64,000 nt of DNA from Candidatus Peregrinibacteria bacterium CG_4_10_14_0_2_um_filter_38_24 (GTDB lineage: Bacteria > Patescibacteriota > Gracilibacteria > UBA1369 > LOWO2-01-FULL-3): contig PFOM01000004.1 in the NCBI GenBank assembly GCA_002792535.1, forward strand, positions 1 to 64,000, written 5' to 3'. The notes beneath the pieces were generated by a model. That model saw only the letters and a list, made by a program, of their open reading frames with translations, did not search any database and was not told the DNA's origin. The translations under genes were made by a program, and so were the position numbers. Shown here piece by piece: positions 39,213 to 49,158 of the stretch (its first letter is position 1; each line of letters opens with the position of its first letter).

Positions 39213-40838
39213 ATGAATAATAATAAATCTTCGTCTAGGGTTGTTGCTGTTTTTTTGGTAGGGACTTTTTTGTTTGGTTCGATTTATACGGCTATCGGGG
39301 CGACTGGAGATGTTCCTGTTTGGATGGGGGATACTGATGAAATTATTAATGCGAATAAAGATTATGTTTTCCCTACTCCTGCGGAGAGGGCTGCTCAAAA
39401 AGCTTTAGCGGATGCGGCGGTAAAGGCGGCGGCAGAAGAGGCAGTGGCGGATGCGGCGGTAAAGGCGGCGGCAGAAGAGGCAGTGGCGGATGCGGCGGCA
39501 AAGGCAGTGGCAAAGGCGGCGGCAGAAGAGGCAGTGGCGGATGCGGCGGCAAAGGCGGCGGCAAAGGCGGCAGAAGAGGCGGATGCGGCGGCAAAGGCAG
39601 TGGTAGAAGAATCGACTGGGCAACAATCTTCTGAGGATGCAGTGGTCGCAGAGGAAGCTCAAAAGTTGGTGGAAGAAGTCGCAAAAGCGGTGGGGGAAAA
39701 GGCAGCGGATGCGGCGGAAGATGCGGCGATTGAGCAGGCCATCGAAGAATCAAAGAGTGATTATACCGATGAAGAAAAAGGTGCCGTAAAAGAAGGCGTA
39801 GCAAGCGCGTTGGCTGAGGAACTTGATAAAACTGATGGGGAGTCTGTCAGGGTTTATTTAGGAAATGGTAAATGGGGAGAAGTTGATAAGGATAATCTAG
39901 ACGGATTTAATCGACTTGCCGGACTTTATTCCGGTTCAGATAAATTTGGACATGATTTAAATAATAATGGAATTGATGATTCAATTGAGGCAGAGACCGG
40001 TACCGTTTCTTTTGATGAAGACAAAAAAGCGGCGGTTGAGGATGAAATTGTTTACGGTATTACAGAAAAAGAATCCGAGAAACCTGTTCTTGTTGCGGCT
40101 CCGGCTAAAGACAAAGAGAAACCACAGGTTCTTGGAAATGAGCCTTTATTTAAATTGAAGAATCCTAAGAAAATTTCCGGACAAAAAGTTGTTATTGAAT
40201 TGAAAGATGAGGTTGGAAATGTTGTTGAATCTATAACGGTTTATACAGATGAAAATGGTGTTGCTGTTTATAAACCTTTAGCAAATTTAAAAAATGGAAA
40301 ATATTCTATGTCTGCTGTGGATGCTGTGGATGCTGATGGGAATGTTCTTGCGATCAATGATTTTGAAGTTGATTCGGGTAAAGTGCCTGCGGCTCCGAGG
40401 TTGACCTTTGGAGACGAGCTTAGTATGGATCCTGCGGAAGATGATGTTGCAAGTCTTAATTATGGACAAGCTTCTGTGCTTGGGGCGGATGTTCTTTCAA
40501 CAAATTCTTTTGATATTACCAAATATCTTATAAAAGCTTATATCTATAAATTTTTACCTTATCTTGATCCTCGTAATGAAGATATTTTTGCGGCGGCTGG
40601 GATTAATGTTATACAGGAAGAAAAACCTAAAGTTTTATATGGTTCTGCACAGCCGGGGACGAAGGTTTTTATTACATGGAAAAGTATCGTGAGGTCTTCT
40701 GTTGTAATTGCTGACGCAAATGGGAAATTCAAGGTTGAAGATCCCGTAGGTCCGGGAAATCATGAAGTTTTTGCGTTTGCGTATGATCCGAAGAATAATT
40801 TTGTAGGGAATGTTTCCTCAATATTTTTTAAGAAATAA
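39213..40838 (+). CDS. Secreted/surface protein with Ala/Glu/Lys-rich repeats and Ig-like C-terminal region
   Basis: N-terminal signal-like segment; AVADAAVKAAAEE repeats; GSAQPGTKVFITWKSIVRSSVVIADANGKF. Confidence 0.75.
   Translation: MNNNKSSSRVVAVFLVGTFLFGSIYTAIGATGDVPVWMGDTDEIINANKDYVFPTPAERAAQKALADAAVKAAAEEAVADAAVKAAAEEAVADAAAKAVAKAAAEEAVADAAAKAAAKAAEEADAAAKAVVEESTGQQSSEDAVVAEEAQKLVEEVAKAVGEKAADAAEDAAIEQAIEESKSDYTDEEKGAVKEGVASALAEELDKTDGESVRVYLGNGKWGEVDKDNLDGFNRLAGLYSGSDKFGHDLNNNGIDDSIEAETGTVSFDEDKKAAVEDEIVYGITEKESEKPVLVAAPAKDKEKPQVLGNEPLFKLKNPKKISGQKVVIELKDEVGNVVESITVYTDENGVAVYKPLANLKNGKYSMSAVDAVDADGNVLAINDFEVDSGKVPAAPRLTFGDELSMDPAEDDVASLNYGQASVLGADVLSTNSFDITKYLIKAYIYKFLPYLDPRNEDIFAAAGINVIQEEKPKVLYGSAQPGTKVFITWKSIVRSSVVIADANGKFKVEDPVGPGNHEVFAFAYDPKNNFVGNVSSIFFKK
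39411..39607 (+). repeat. Degenerate 39-bp coding tandem repeat
   Basis: gatgcggcggtaaaggcggcggcagaagaggcagtggcg repeated with length variants. Confidence 0.9.
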
Positions 40839-40916
40839 GTGTTGCATAGAGGCGTAAAAATTCTTCACTTTATAAAAGAGATGTGTTAGTCTAAATAAAG
40901 ATTAACATATCTTTTT

Positions 40917-41324
40917 ATGTATAATGACGATGATATCATTGATTTAAGGGGAAAGCGTGTGAAAAATGAAGACGCCGAGTTTCGGATAGGCCGAGGGACT
41001 ACTGTCATTGATGAACCTCAAGGGAAAGCCATTGGTGCTATGGGGGCTTCGTCGATTTCCGTTGCGGGAGAAGAGAGTCTTAAGCCTAATGATAAAGTAA
41101 AAATCAAATTTGATAAATTTGTGAATTTGATTGCGACGCATGCGTATGAGGATATTATTCGACAACATTCCGATGATGATGTGATAATTTCGACTGATCT
41201 TTTGGCGGATATTGCAAATGCTCATGATGAAGAAGAGTCTGATGCTGGGAAAAAAGTTCCGATGATTTTTATCATAGGAATTGTGCTTGGGGTAGCGCTT
41301 ACGTATATTTTAATAAAAATGTAA
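40917..41324 (+). CDS. Hypothetical protein with C-terminal TM segment
   Basis: 135-aa ORF upstream of pyrH; VPMIFIIGIVLGVALTYILIKM. Confidence 0.65.
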   Translation: MYNDDDIIDLRGKRVKNEDAEFRIGRGTTVIDEPQGKAIGAMGASSISVAGEESLKPNDKVKIKFDKFVNLIATHAYEDIIRQHSDDDVIISTDLLADIANAHDEEESDAGKKVPMIFIIGIVLGVALTYILIKM

Positions 41325-41340
41325 TTTCTAATTTATCAGA

Positions 41341-42057
41341 ATGTCAAAATTGAAATATAAAAGGATTTTGTTGAAACTTTCAGGTGAGGTTTTCAAAGGA
41401 GATCTTGCTAGCGGAATTGATGGAAAAATTTTGATGAATTTTGCAAAAGATATAAAAAAATTGCAGGACATGGGAGTGCAAGTTGGGATTGTAATTGGTG
41501 GTGGAAATATTTGGAGGTTTAGAGATTTTCAACATTTAAAACTTGATCGAGTTACATCGGATTCTATCGGAATGATGGCGACGTGTATGAATTCTTTGGC
41601 ACTTGAGGATGCGCTAAAATATGTTGGTGCAGATGTGCGAGCTGTTACGAATTTTCCATGTGAAAAGGCCATTGAAACTTATATTCCAAAACGTGCGGAA
41701 ATGCATTTGCGAAAAGGACGAATCGTGATTTTCGCAGGAGGAACCGGTCATCCGTTTTTCACGACTGATAGCGCGGCGGCGTTGATGGGGCTTGAAATGG
41801 GTTGTGACGTTTTACTAAAAGCTACAAAAGTTGACTATGTTTACGATAAAGATCCTATGAAATTTAAAAACGCGAAGAAATTTACTAAGATGACTTTTTC
41901 TCAAGTGCTTGAGCAAAAACTTGGGGTCATGGATTTGACTTGCGCGAGTATGTGTATGGATGGGAATTTACCGATGATTGTTTTTAATCCGGAAAAAGCT
42001 GGAAATATTGCAAAAGCGGTGAAAGGTGAGACAATTGGAACTCTTATTACAAATTAA
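41341..42057 (+). CDS. pyrH: UMP kinase
   Basis: RILLKLSGEVF, GIVIGGGNIWR, FAGGTGHPFFTTDSAAAL. Confidence 0.96.
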   Translation: MSKLKYKRILLKLSGEVFKGDLASGIDGKILMNFAKDIKKLQDMGVQVGIVIGGGNIWRFRDFQHLKLDRVTSDSIGMMATCMNSLALEDALKYVGADVRAVTNFPCEKAIETYIPKRAEMHLRKGRIVIFAGGTGHPFFTTDSAAALMGLEMGCDVLLKATKVDYVYDKDPMKFKNAKKFTKMTFSQVLEQKLGVMDLTCASMCMDGNLPMIVFNPEKAGNIAKAVKGETIGTLITN

Positions 42058-42081
42058 AATTAATAATTTAACAAAATTTAT

Positions 42082-42642
42082 ATGACGACAAATGAAGCTA
42101 TTTCAAATGCGGTTAAAGAATTTGAAAAAGTTATGGTGCATTTGAAGGAGGAATTTTCAAGACTTCAAATTGGACGTGCGAATGCAGGGCTTGTGGAAGG
42201 CGCGAATGTTGAAATGTATGGTGTCACTCAGCCGTTGAAAAATATTGCGAATATTTCTATTCCCGATCCGCGAACAATTATGATTCAGCCTTGGGATAAG
42301 AGTTCGATTGTGCATATTGAGAAGGCGATTGTTGGCATGGGGACGGGCTTAAATCCGATAAGTGATGGAGTTTGCGTGAGGGTGCCAATTCCACCTTTAA
42401 CAGAAGAAAGGAGAACTGATTTAACGAAACATGTTAGACGCTTGGCTGAGGATGCGAAAATTTCGATCAGGACTGCGAGGCAAGATGTACTTGGTATTTT
42501 TAAGCAATTAAAAGCCAATGATGAAATTACTGAAGATGATGTGTTTTCTTCGGAGAAAGCGTTACAAGTGAAGGTTGATGAGTTTAATGGAAAAATTGAT
42601 GAAGTTACCACAGCTAAAGAAAAAGATGTCATGACGGTTTAA
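42082..42642 (+). CDS. frr: Ribosome recycling factor
   Basis: LQIGRANAGLVEG, IPDPRTIMIQPWDKS, IPPLTEERRTDLTK. Confidence 0.96.
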   Translation: MTTNEAISNAVKEFEKVMVHLKEEFSRLQIGRANAGLVEGANVEMYGVTQPLKNIANISIPDPRTIMIQPWDKSSIVHIEKAIVGMGTGLNPISDGVCVRVPIPPLTEERRTDLTKHVRRLAEDAKISIRTARQDVLGIFKQLKANDEITEDDVFSSEKALQVKVDEFNGKIDEVTTAKEKDVMTV

Positions 42643-42758
42643 ACTTTTGTAAATCATTAATTACTTTGTCAACTTCGTCGTTCTTTTCCTCGCTGTACTG
42701 CGAGTATAGCTCGTCAATAACTCCTTGTTTCCTCGTACTGAATGATTTAGAAAAGTTT
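42640..42758 (+). repeat. Nested inverted-repeat element E downstream of frr
   Basis: Arms TAAACTTTTGTAAATCATT (42640-42658) and AATGATTTAGAAAAGTTT (42741-42758); internal hairpin CTCGC-TGTACT-GCGAG (42689-42704). Confidence 0.75.
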
Positions 42759-42782
42759 CTTGTATAAAATAACCTCGTTCCT

Positions 42783-44414
42783 ATGTCTTATGTTTTTACC
42801 GCTATTGTGTTTGTTGTGATTTTCTCGTTATTGATTTTGATTCACGAGTTAGGTCATTTTTGGGCGGCAAAAAGATCGGGAATAAAGGTTGAGGAATTTG
42901 GGCTCGGACTTCCTCCGAAAATTTGGGGAAAGAAATTTGGGGAGACGGTGTATTCTTTTAATTGGATTCCTTTCGGTGGATTCGTGAGGCTTTTTGGTGA
43001 GGATAGTTATGATCCGAGTATTTTAAAAAAGAAAAGAAGTTTTGCGGCGGCAAGTTCGAGGAATAGATTTAAAGTGGCTTTTGCCGGAGTTTTTATGAAT
43101 TTCTTTTTGGCTTGGTTTTTGCTCTCTATTGGCTTTTCTGTCGGAATGAAGCCGCTTATCGGGCCTAATGAAGTTTTTGATTATGTGGATTCCGGACATG
43201 TTCAACTTGTTGAAGGATTGAAAATTAAAGAAATAGTGGACGAAAGTTTGGCGCAATATGTTGGAATGAAAAAGGATGATCTTATTTATTTTTTGGATGG
43301 GAAAAATGTTGGTGAGGAATTTTTGATGAGAATGAATACAAATCCGGTTGGGGCTTATAAAGTGAAAAGGGGCGGGGAGATTTTGTCTTATGAAGTGACG
43401 AATGAAATGGTCGAAAAAACGGGCTTACACTCGCTTGGGGTTGTTGCTGGAGATATTGCTGCGTTTCCAAGGATTGAAGTCTTTAAAGTGGATCCGGCCG
43501 GCGTTAATTATGCATATGGACTTCGTGATGGCGATATTGTTTTAAGCGTAAACGGAAAACAGGTTTTTTATGTGGATCAGTTCGAATCTTTGATTCGAGG
43601 GGTAAGTCCGCTTGAATATGAAATTTATAGAAATGGAGAGAGGCAGAAAGTGATTGTTGAGGTTCCTCAGACAAGAAAAGTTGTTGTTTCTGATGTGTTG
43701 GCGCAGAGTCCTGCGGCTGAAGCTGGGGTCAAACCTAGAGACGTGATTTTGTCTGTGAATGGAACAAATGTGACAGATAGCCTTGAGCTTATAAAATATG
43801 TTAGTGGGCATGCTACCGAGACTATTGCATATGCTATTGATAGAGATGGGGAGAAATTGTTTTTTGCAATTACGCCTAACGAGGATAAGAAAATCGGAGT
43901 GCTTTTGTCTGAGCTTATGAATTATAAAAATTTTGAGGATATGAGTCTTTACAATGTGAATGTCGTTTCGTCGGTGAATGAGGTGAAAGATGAGAGATAT
44001 CCCGTACACATAGCTCTTTATAAGTCTTTTACAGAAATGGTGAAGGTGTCGAAACTTACTGCTGAATCTTTCGGGGCTTTTGTCGGAGGTCTTGTCACAA
44101 AAGGTCAGGTTCCTAATGATGTTGCCGGACCTGTTGGCATTGCTAGGATGACACATACTTTTGCACAACAAGGAATTATTGCTTTGTTGCGATTCGTGGC
44201 GGTGTTGTCGCTTAGCTTAGCGGTAATCAATATACTTCCTTTGCCCGGACTTGATGGTGGAAGAATTTTCTTTATCATTGGCGAAGTGATTTTAGGTAGA
44301 AGAATGAGCCGAAAAATAGAATCAAGGATTCATGTTTTGGGATATTTTCTAATATTAATTATGATCTTTGTCGTTACCTATAGCGACATAGGTCGATTGA
44401 TAAAAGGGGAGTAG
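42783..44414 (+). CDS. rseP: RIP metalloprotease (site-2 protease)
   Basis: LIHELGHFWAAK zinc motif, two PDZ-like regions, LPLPGLDGGRI. Confidence 0.94.
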   Translation: MSYVFTAIVFVVIFSLLILIHELGHFWAAKRSGIKVEEFGLGLPPKIWGKKFGETVYSFNWIPFGGFVRLFGEDSYDPSILKKKRSFAAASSRNRFKVAFAGVFMNFFLAWFLLSIGFSVGMKPLIGPNEVFDYVDSGHVQLVEGLKIKEIVDESLAQYVGMKKDDLIYFLDGKNVGEEFLMRMNTNPVGAYKVKRGGEILSYEVTNEMVEKTGLHSLGVVAGDIAAFPRIEVFKVDPAGVNYAYGLRDGDIVLSVNGKQVFYVDQFESLIRGVSPLEYEIYRNGERQKVIVEVPQTRKVVVSDVLAQSPAAEAGVKPRDVILSVNGTNVTDSLELIKYVSGHATETIAYAIDRDGEKLFFAITPNEDKKIGVLLSELMNYKNFEDMSLYNVNVVSSVNEVKDERYPVHIALYKSFTEMVKVSKLTAESFGAFVGGLVTKGQVPNDVAGPVGIARMTHTFAQQGIIALLRFVAVLSLSLAVINILPLPGLDGGRIFFIIGEVILGRRMSRKIESRIHVLGYFLILIMIFVVTYSDIGRLIKGE

Positions 44415-44826
44415 TCGGTTTTTTCTACAGTACGTGTCCTATGTTTTCTTTTGTTTATGCGGTGATGCGGGATTTGGAGTTTTTTTAGGTTGCGATGGTT
44501 GTCAAATATGTGATGTAGGATTATTGCGGTAGAGGAGATGTGTTGTCTAACTGTGTGGTTTTCCCTAAATATTGTATGTCTGGTGTAGGAAGTGCCTACT
44601 TGTAGTGTGTGGCTTATCGGTGAGGAAATCCCTTGTGAAATGGAAGGAAAATAAATACTATTTGGACTGCAAGGATTTTTAGTTGATTTAAGGGCAACGA
44701 GGCGAGCGCACGGCGCGAGCGCGAGCAAGCGAAGCGTGTGGCTATGCCACCGCTGAGCGAAGTGAGCTTAGTGGGCTAGGTGGGCATTTAAATTTTTGCG
44801 TTTACTATTCTTTAAATTTTCATATC

Positions 44827-46266
44827 ATGACAAATCGTGAGCTTTGGACAAGCGTCTTAAATAGAATCAAGCCTACAATTCAGAAGGCTCATTTTATAAC
44901 TTGGTTCCAAAATACTACGGTTTTGAAGAATGAAGGAGGGGTTGTGACGATTGGAGTACCTACGATGTTTGCAAAAGGCTGGATTTCAGCGAAATATAAC
45001 ATCAAGTTGATTCAGGCGATGCAGGAAGTGGATGCGACCGTTGAATCTGTTGTCTATGATGTTTGCGCGAGATTGTCTGAAAAAGAAAACAATGAAACTC
45101 CGGAGATAAAAACTTTTTTCAACGAAGAAGATGAGAAAAAAGTTAGAAAGGTTCGAAATATGAATGAAGTTGTCGTTAGGAAAGGAAGTGTTAATGGACA
45201 TATTTCAAGCCAGATGTTGAATAGCAGATATGATCTTTCAAACTTTGTTGTCGGACGCGAAAATATGCTTCCACATGCGGTTTGTACGGCGGTTTCCGAT
45301 AATCCGGGTGGAATGTATAATCCTCTTTATGTTTACGGAAGTGTTGGGTTGGGAAAGACTCATTTGGTTCAAGCTATTGGAAATCAGATTTTGAAAAATT
45401 TTCCCGATATGGTTGTGAAATATATTACTGCTGAGAAATTTGTGACTGAAGTTGTTGAGGCAATCGGCAAAAGATATATGGCGAGATTCAAAGATCAATA
45501 TAGAAATGTGGATGTTTTTTTGATTGATGATGTGCAATTTTTTGCGCGAAAAGATTCTTCACAGCAAGAATTTTTCTACACTTTCAATGAACTTTATGAT
45601 AGGAATAAACAGATCGTTTTGACTTCAGATAGACCACCAAGCGAGCTTGATGATTTGGATGAAAGGCTAAAAAGCCGTTTTGGAATGGGAATGGTTGTAG
45701 AACTTCTTTTCCCTGATTTCGAGACAAGACTCGCGATTTTGAATGAGAAATGTAAGGATTTTGAAGTGTTGATTGATCCGGAAGTTTTGCATTTTATTGC
45801 AAACAATGTCCACCATTCTGTTCGTGAGCTTGAGGGTGTTTTGCGTCAGGCTGTTGCGGAAAGCCAACTTAAAAATAGTGTTCCGACGATCAGATCTGTT
45901 GCGGAAATTATCAAGAGATTAAATAAAGCGCAGGAAATTATTGGTTATGATGTGAATGAAAAATCTGCAAAGACTTACGCGAAAACTTCAGAAGATGTTA
46001 TGAAAATTGTCGCTCAATATTACAATATGAGTTTTGGTGATTTGATGGGGCAGGATAGACATAAAGAATACATGTTGCCAAGACAAGTTTGCATGTATTT
46101 GATCAAACATGAACTTGGTGAATCTTACGAAAAAATCGGTGACGGGTTTGGCGGCAGAAATCATACAACTGTTATGCACGCCTGCAAAAAGACGGAAAAA
46201 CTACTTCGAAATGATGTTCGCTTAGTTCGCGATATTAATGCAATCAAGAGGGAGATGGGGATGTAG
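44827..46266 (+). CDS. dnaA: Chromosomal replication initiator DnaA
   Basis: GSVGLGKTHLVQAI, VFLIDDVQFF, GGRNHTTVMHACKK. Confidence 0.97.
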   Translation: MTNRELWTSVLNRIKPTIQKAHFITWFQNTTVLKNEGGVVTIGVPTMFAKGWISAKYNIKLIQAMQEVDATVESVVYDVCARLSEKENNETPEIKTFFNEEDEKKVRKVRNMNEVVVRKGSVNGHISSQMLNSRYDLSNFVVGRENMLPHAVCTAVSDNPGGMYNPLYVYGSVGLGKTHLVQAIGNQILKNFPDMVVKYITAEKFVTEVVEAIGKRYMARFKDQYRNVDVFLIDDVQFFARKDSSQQEFFYTFNELYDRNKQIVLTSDRPPSELDDLDERLKSRFGMGMVVELLFPDFETRLAILNEKCKDFEVLIDPEVLHFIANNVHHSVRELEGVLRQAVAESQLKNSVPTIRSVAEIIKRLNKAQEIIGYDVNEKSAKTYAKTSEDVMKIVAQYYNMSFGDLMGQDRHKEYMLPRQVCMYLIKHELGESYEKIGDGFGGRNHTTVMHACKKTEKLLRNDVRLVRDINAIKREMGM

Positions 46267-46289
46267 TAGGGATTTTTATTGCCATTCTA

Positions 46290-47690
46290 TTGGGCTTTGC
46301 GCTAATATGTACGCGTTTAAAGTCAATAAATTCTTCAAATATGTATTATTCTCCTTATCGTGCGCAGAGAAGAGCTCCTTCGAGAAAGGGTTATATTATG
46401 CCGTTTTTGGTAATTTTGTGTGTTGGAATTATCGGAGTTTTGGTTTTTAATTTATGGGGTTTTATTTTTGGAGGAAGATCTGTGAATGGGGCGTATTTGC
46501 ATATTTTGCAGGGGAGTGTTCAGATGAAAACTTGGAATACTCAGGACTTTTTTGGTGTTTCTTCCGACGCTTTGGTGCTTCAGGGAGACGAATTCAAGAC
46601 TTCTGCTGATAGCAAAATTATTGCGGAATTTTTTGATGGGACGGTGATGAGAATTGCCGGAGGTAGTGATATAGTTTTGAGCGTGATTGATGATGACGAA
46701 AATAGCCCTGCGATAAGCCTTCTTGTTGTGAATGGCAAGGTTTGGGTTAATAAGGTTTATGGACAAACTGCGGGTGAGACAATTGTTGAAATCAGAGGCG
46801 ATAGTGTTATAGCAAAATCTGACAAGCAAAGTATTTTTGATTTTGAAAATGAGACTGATGAGAATTTGAGAGTTGTTGCTGGAGATGCTGTTTCTGTCGA
46901 TATCTTGAGCGAAACTGGTGATAAAGTTGTTGATAGCGAGATCGTAGGTGTTGGACAGGAAGTTGTTTTTACGGATGATGTCATGAAGAGCTATTGGGAA
47001 TTTAGAAGTCCTAGTGTGCTTTCTATGCTTTCTGACATGTTTAAATCTGGTGAATTTTATCTTTGGAATATTGGAGAGGATAAAAATCCGACTAAGTTTA
47101 TTAAATCTACAACTGGTGACGGTCAATTCGTAAGAGTTGAACCTGAGGTTATAGCGCCGGTTGAACTGACTATCGATACTGATGGAGATGGAGTGTTTGA
47201 TGCTCCTGCACCTGACGTGGCCACTGATGCTACAAATCCGGATGGAACTAAAGTTGACGCTACTGCTACTCTTGCTGATGCTGTGAAAACTGGTGTTGAT
47301 AAAGCAAAAGAGGTGGTTGTTCCAAAAGTTTCAGGGGTGGCGCCAACTGTTGTTTCTGTTGGAGGTGGACAGCCTGATGACAAAGGTGTGTATCAAGTTA
47401 CGGCGAATCCTGCGGTGATTGCAGGAAATCCAAATGGTGCGGTTGCGATTGTCGTGAATGGTTTACAATTAAAGAAATTTAGAGTAGGGGATAAGACTTG
47501 GTCTTATTTTGCAAATATTGATTATGGTTATATGAAAGAAGGGGATAATGTTTATGAAATTTATGGACTCGATAAAGATGGCAATAAAACGCCAATGACA
47601 ACGATCAAAGTGTTTTACAAGAAACCTGTTCCGGTAGAGGCTCCTGCGCCTGTAGAGCCAAAACCTGCGGAAGAAAAATCTGTGCAATAA
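46290..47690 (+). CDS. FecR-like domain membrane-anchored protein
   Basis: N-terminal TM; LHILQGSVQMKTWNTQDFFGVSSDALVLQGDEFKTSADSKIIAEFFDGTVMRIAGGSDI. Confidence 0.78.
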   Translation: MGFALICTRLKSINSSNMYYSPYRAQRRAPSRKGYIMPFLVILCVGIIGVLVFNLWGFIFGGRSVNGAYLHILQGSVQMKTWNTQDFFGVSSDALVLQGDEFKTSADSKIIAEFFDGTVMRIAGGSDIVLSVIDDDENSPAISLLVVNGKVWVNKVYGQTAGETIVEIRGDSVIAKSDKQSIFDFENETDENLRVVAGDAVSVDILSETGDKVVDSEIVGVGQEVVFTDDVMKSYWEFRSPSVLSMLSDMFKSGEFYLWNIGEDKNPTKFIKSTTGDGQFVRVEPEVIAPVELTIDTDGDGVFDAPAPDVATDATNPDGTKVDATATLADAVKTGVDKAKEVVVPKVSGVAPTVVSVGGGQPDDKGVYQVTANPAVIAGNPNGAVAIVVNGLQLKKFRVGDKTWSYFANIDYGYMKEGDNVYEIYGLDKDGNKTPMTTIKVFYKKPVPVEAPAPVEPKPAEEKSVQ

Positions 47691-47704
47691 AAATACTTTT
47701 CCTC

Positions 47705-48730
47705 TTAAAGGTATTTTTCTTTGTTTGTGCTGTGTTCTTCGTTTGTTTTGGAATAGATTGTTGTGCCGTTTTTTGCTGAGAGGTAAAACCAGAAGTCTGT
47801 GTTTGTAGGATTTAGTGTGGCGGAGATTGCTTCAATGTCTGGATTGCAAATTGGTGTTGGGGGGAGGCCTTTGATTTTTCGTGTATTATAAGGAGAGTCT
47901 TTTTGAAGATCTTCTTGAGTGATTTTGTTGTTGTTTTTTTCATATAATAAAGTCGCGTCTGCGCCTAGCATCCAGCCACTTTCAAATCTTTTCCACAAAA
48001 TTCCGGCTACGATTTTTCTGTCATTTTTCCCGAAAACTTCTCTTTCTACTATTGAGGCCATTGTGATTATTTCCGGAATTGAATATTTTTTGAGCATTGA
48101 GCCGTTTGCGGTTATTGCTGTTTGCCATTTTTTTTCGAAATTATCTAATGCTTTATATATAAGGTCGTTTGGCTTGAAATCCGAAGGATCTAAATAATAA
48201 GTGTCCGGATAAAGGTAGCCTTCGAGCGGTAATGGAAATTTGCTTAGTGTGTTTTTGTCTAGGAATGTGTAATATTGCCATCCGTTGAAGGTTTTTATGG
48301 CGTTATTGAATTCACCGTCTTTGATTAGTTCCATTTCTACCAGTTTTTTGTCGATGTCTTTTATGGTTAATCCTTCTTGAATTGTGATGATGAATTCGGA
48401 TTTTGATGAATCTATTAATGTATTTGCGATTTCTTCAGGAGTCATTGATTTTGATAAAATAAATCTTCCGGCGATTAGTTTTGAGGCTGTGCCGTGAAGT
48501 TTTCCATAAACGCGAAAGGCCAATGAGCTTTTTATAAGGTTTTTATCTTCGAGATTGTTTGCAACTTCATGTAATGTCGAATTCCTTTTTACTGTAAATG
48601 AAATTTCTTTGGTGTCGGACTTGTCGACAGGATTTTCGATGTTATTGAAATATGCCTTTGTGAAGACGAAAATATTGATTAGCAATATAGCTAAAATCAA
48701 CATTAAGGTTTTTTTGTTTTGTTTTTTCAT
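47705..48730 (-). CDS. mltG: Endolytic transglycosylase MltG
   Basis: N-terminal TM, ITMASIVEREVFGKNDRKIVAGILWKRF, PYNTRKIKGLPPTPICNP. Confidence 0.94.
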   Translation of the reverse strand: MKKQNKKTLMLILAILLINIFVFTKAYFNNIENPVDKSDTKEISFTVKRNSTLHEVANNLEDKNLIKSSLAFRVYGKLHGTASKLIAGRFILSKSMTPEEIANTLIDSSKSEFIITIQEGLTIKDIDKKLVEMELIKDGEFNNAIKTFNGWQYYTFLDKNTLSKFPLPLEGYLYPDTYYLDPSDFKPNDLIYKALDNFEKKWQTAITANGSMLKKYSIPEIITMASIVEREVFGKNDRKIVAGILWKRFESGWMLGADATLLYEKNNNKITQEDLQKDSPYNTRKIKGLPPTPICNPDIEAISATLNPTNTDFWFYLSAKNGTTIYSKTNEEHSTNKEKYL

Positions 48731-48740
48731 TTATAAGGAA

Positions 48741-49031
48741 TTACATTCCCGGTAAGTTGAAATCAGGGCCCATTACGCTTTTCATAAGGTCTGCACCGAT
48801 TTGCTGTGATTTCTTGACTGCTTTGTTGAAGCATTTCTCAAGTTTTTTCTCCAAATCTTCCTTTTTTTCGTTTGTGAGTTCCGGAAGTGTCACTTTTACG
48901 ACGTTTTGCTCTCCGTCTATTACTACAGTTACGCCTTCGTCTTCAGCTTCGATATGCGTGTTTTTTAGTTGACCTTTTATCTCTCTGGCCTTTTTCTGGA
49001 GCCGATACATTTGTTTTGCTTTGTCGAACAT
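48741..49031 (-). CDS. YbaB/EbfC nucleoid-associated protein
   Basis: 96 aa, C-terminal MGPDFNLPGM. Confidence 0.9.
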   Translation of the reverse strand: MFDKAKQMYRLQKKAREIKGQLKNTHIEAEDEGVTVVIDGEQNVVKVTLPELTNEKKEDLEKKLEKCFNKAVKKSQQIGADLMKSVMGPDFNLPGM

Positions 49032-49158
49032 AATTGGTTTTTTTAAGCGATTTTGGCCAACTATACCACATACTTATGATTTCCTCAAAAATTCTATTGC
49101 ATGGGTAACTAAATTCGGCTAGACTGAGCCAGCAATTTATTCTTGAATGGTAAAAATT

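Noticed and set aside
39373-39804. Minus-strand Leu/Pro/His-rich ORFs over the Ala-rich repeat
   Set aside because: Antisense shadow of GC-rich coding repeats.
44609-44633. GGCTTATCGGTGAGGAAATCC resembling pieces of RNase P RNA
   Set aside because: The two motifs are in the wrong order and adjacent; no surrounding P4/P-loop architecture seen.
44415-44826. DnaA boxes before dnaA
   Set aside because: Only weak TGTGGNTNN matches; nothing close to TTATCCACA clusters, so no oriC called.
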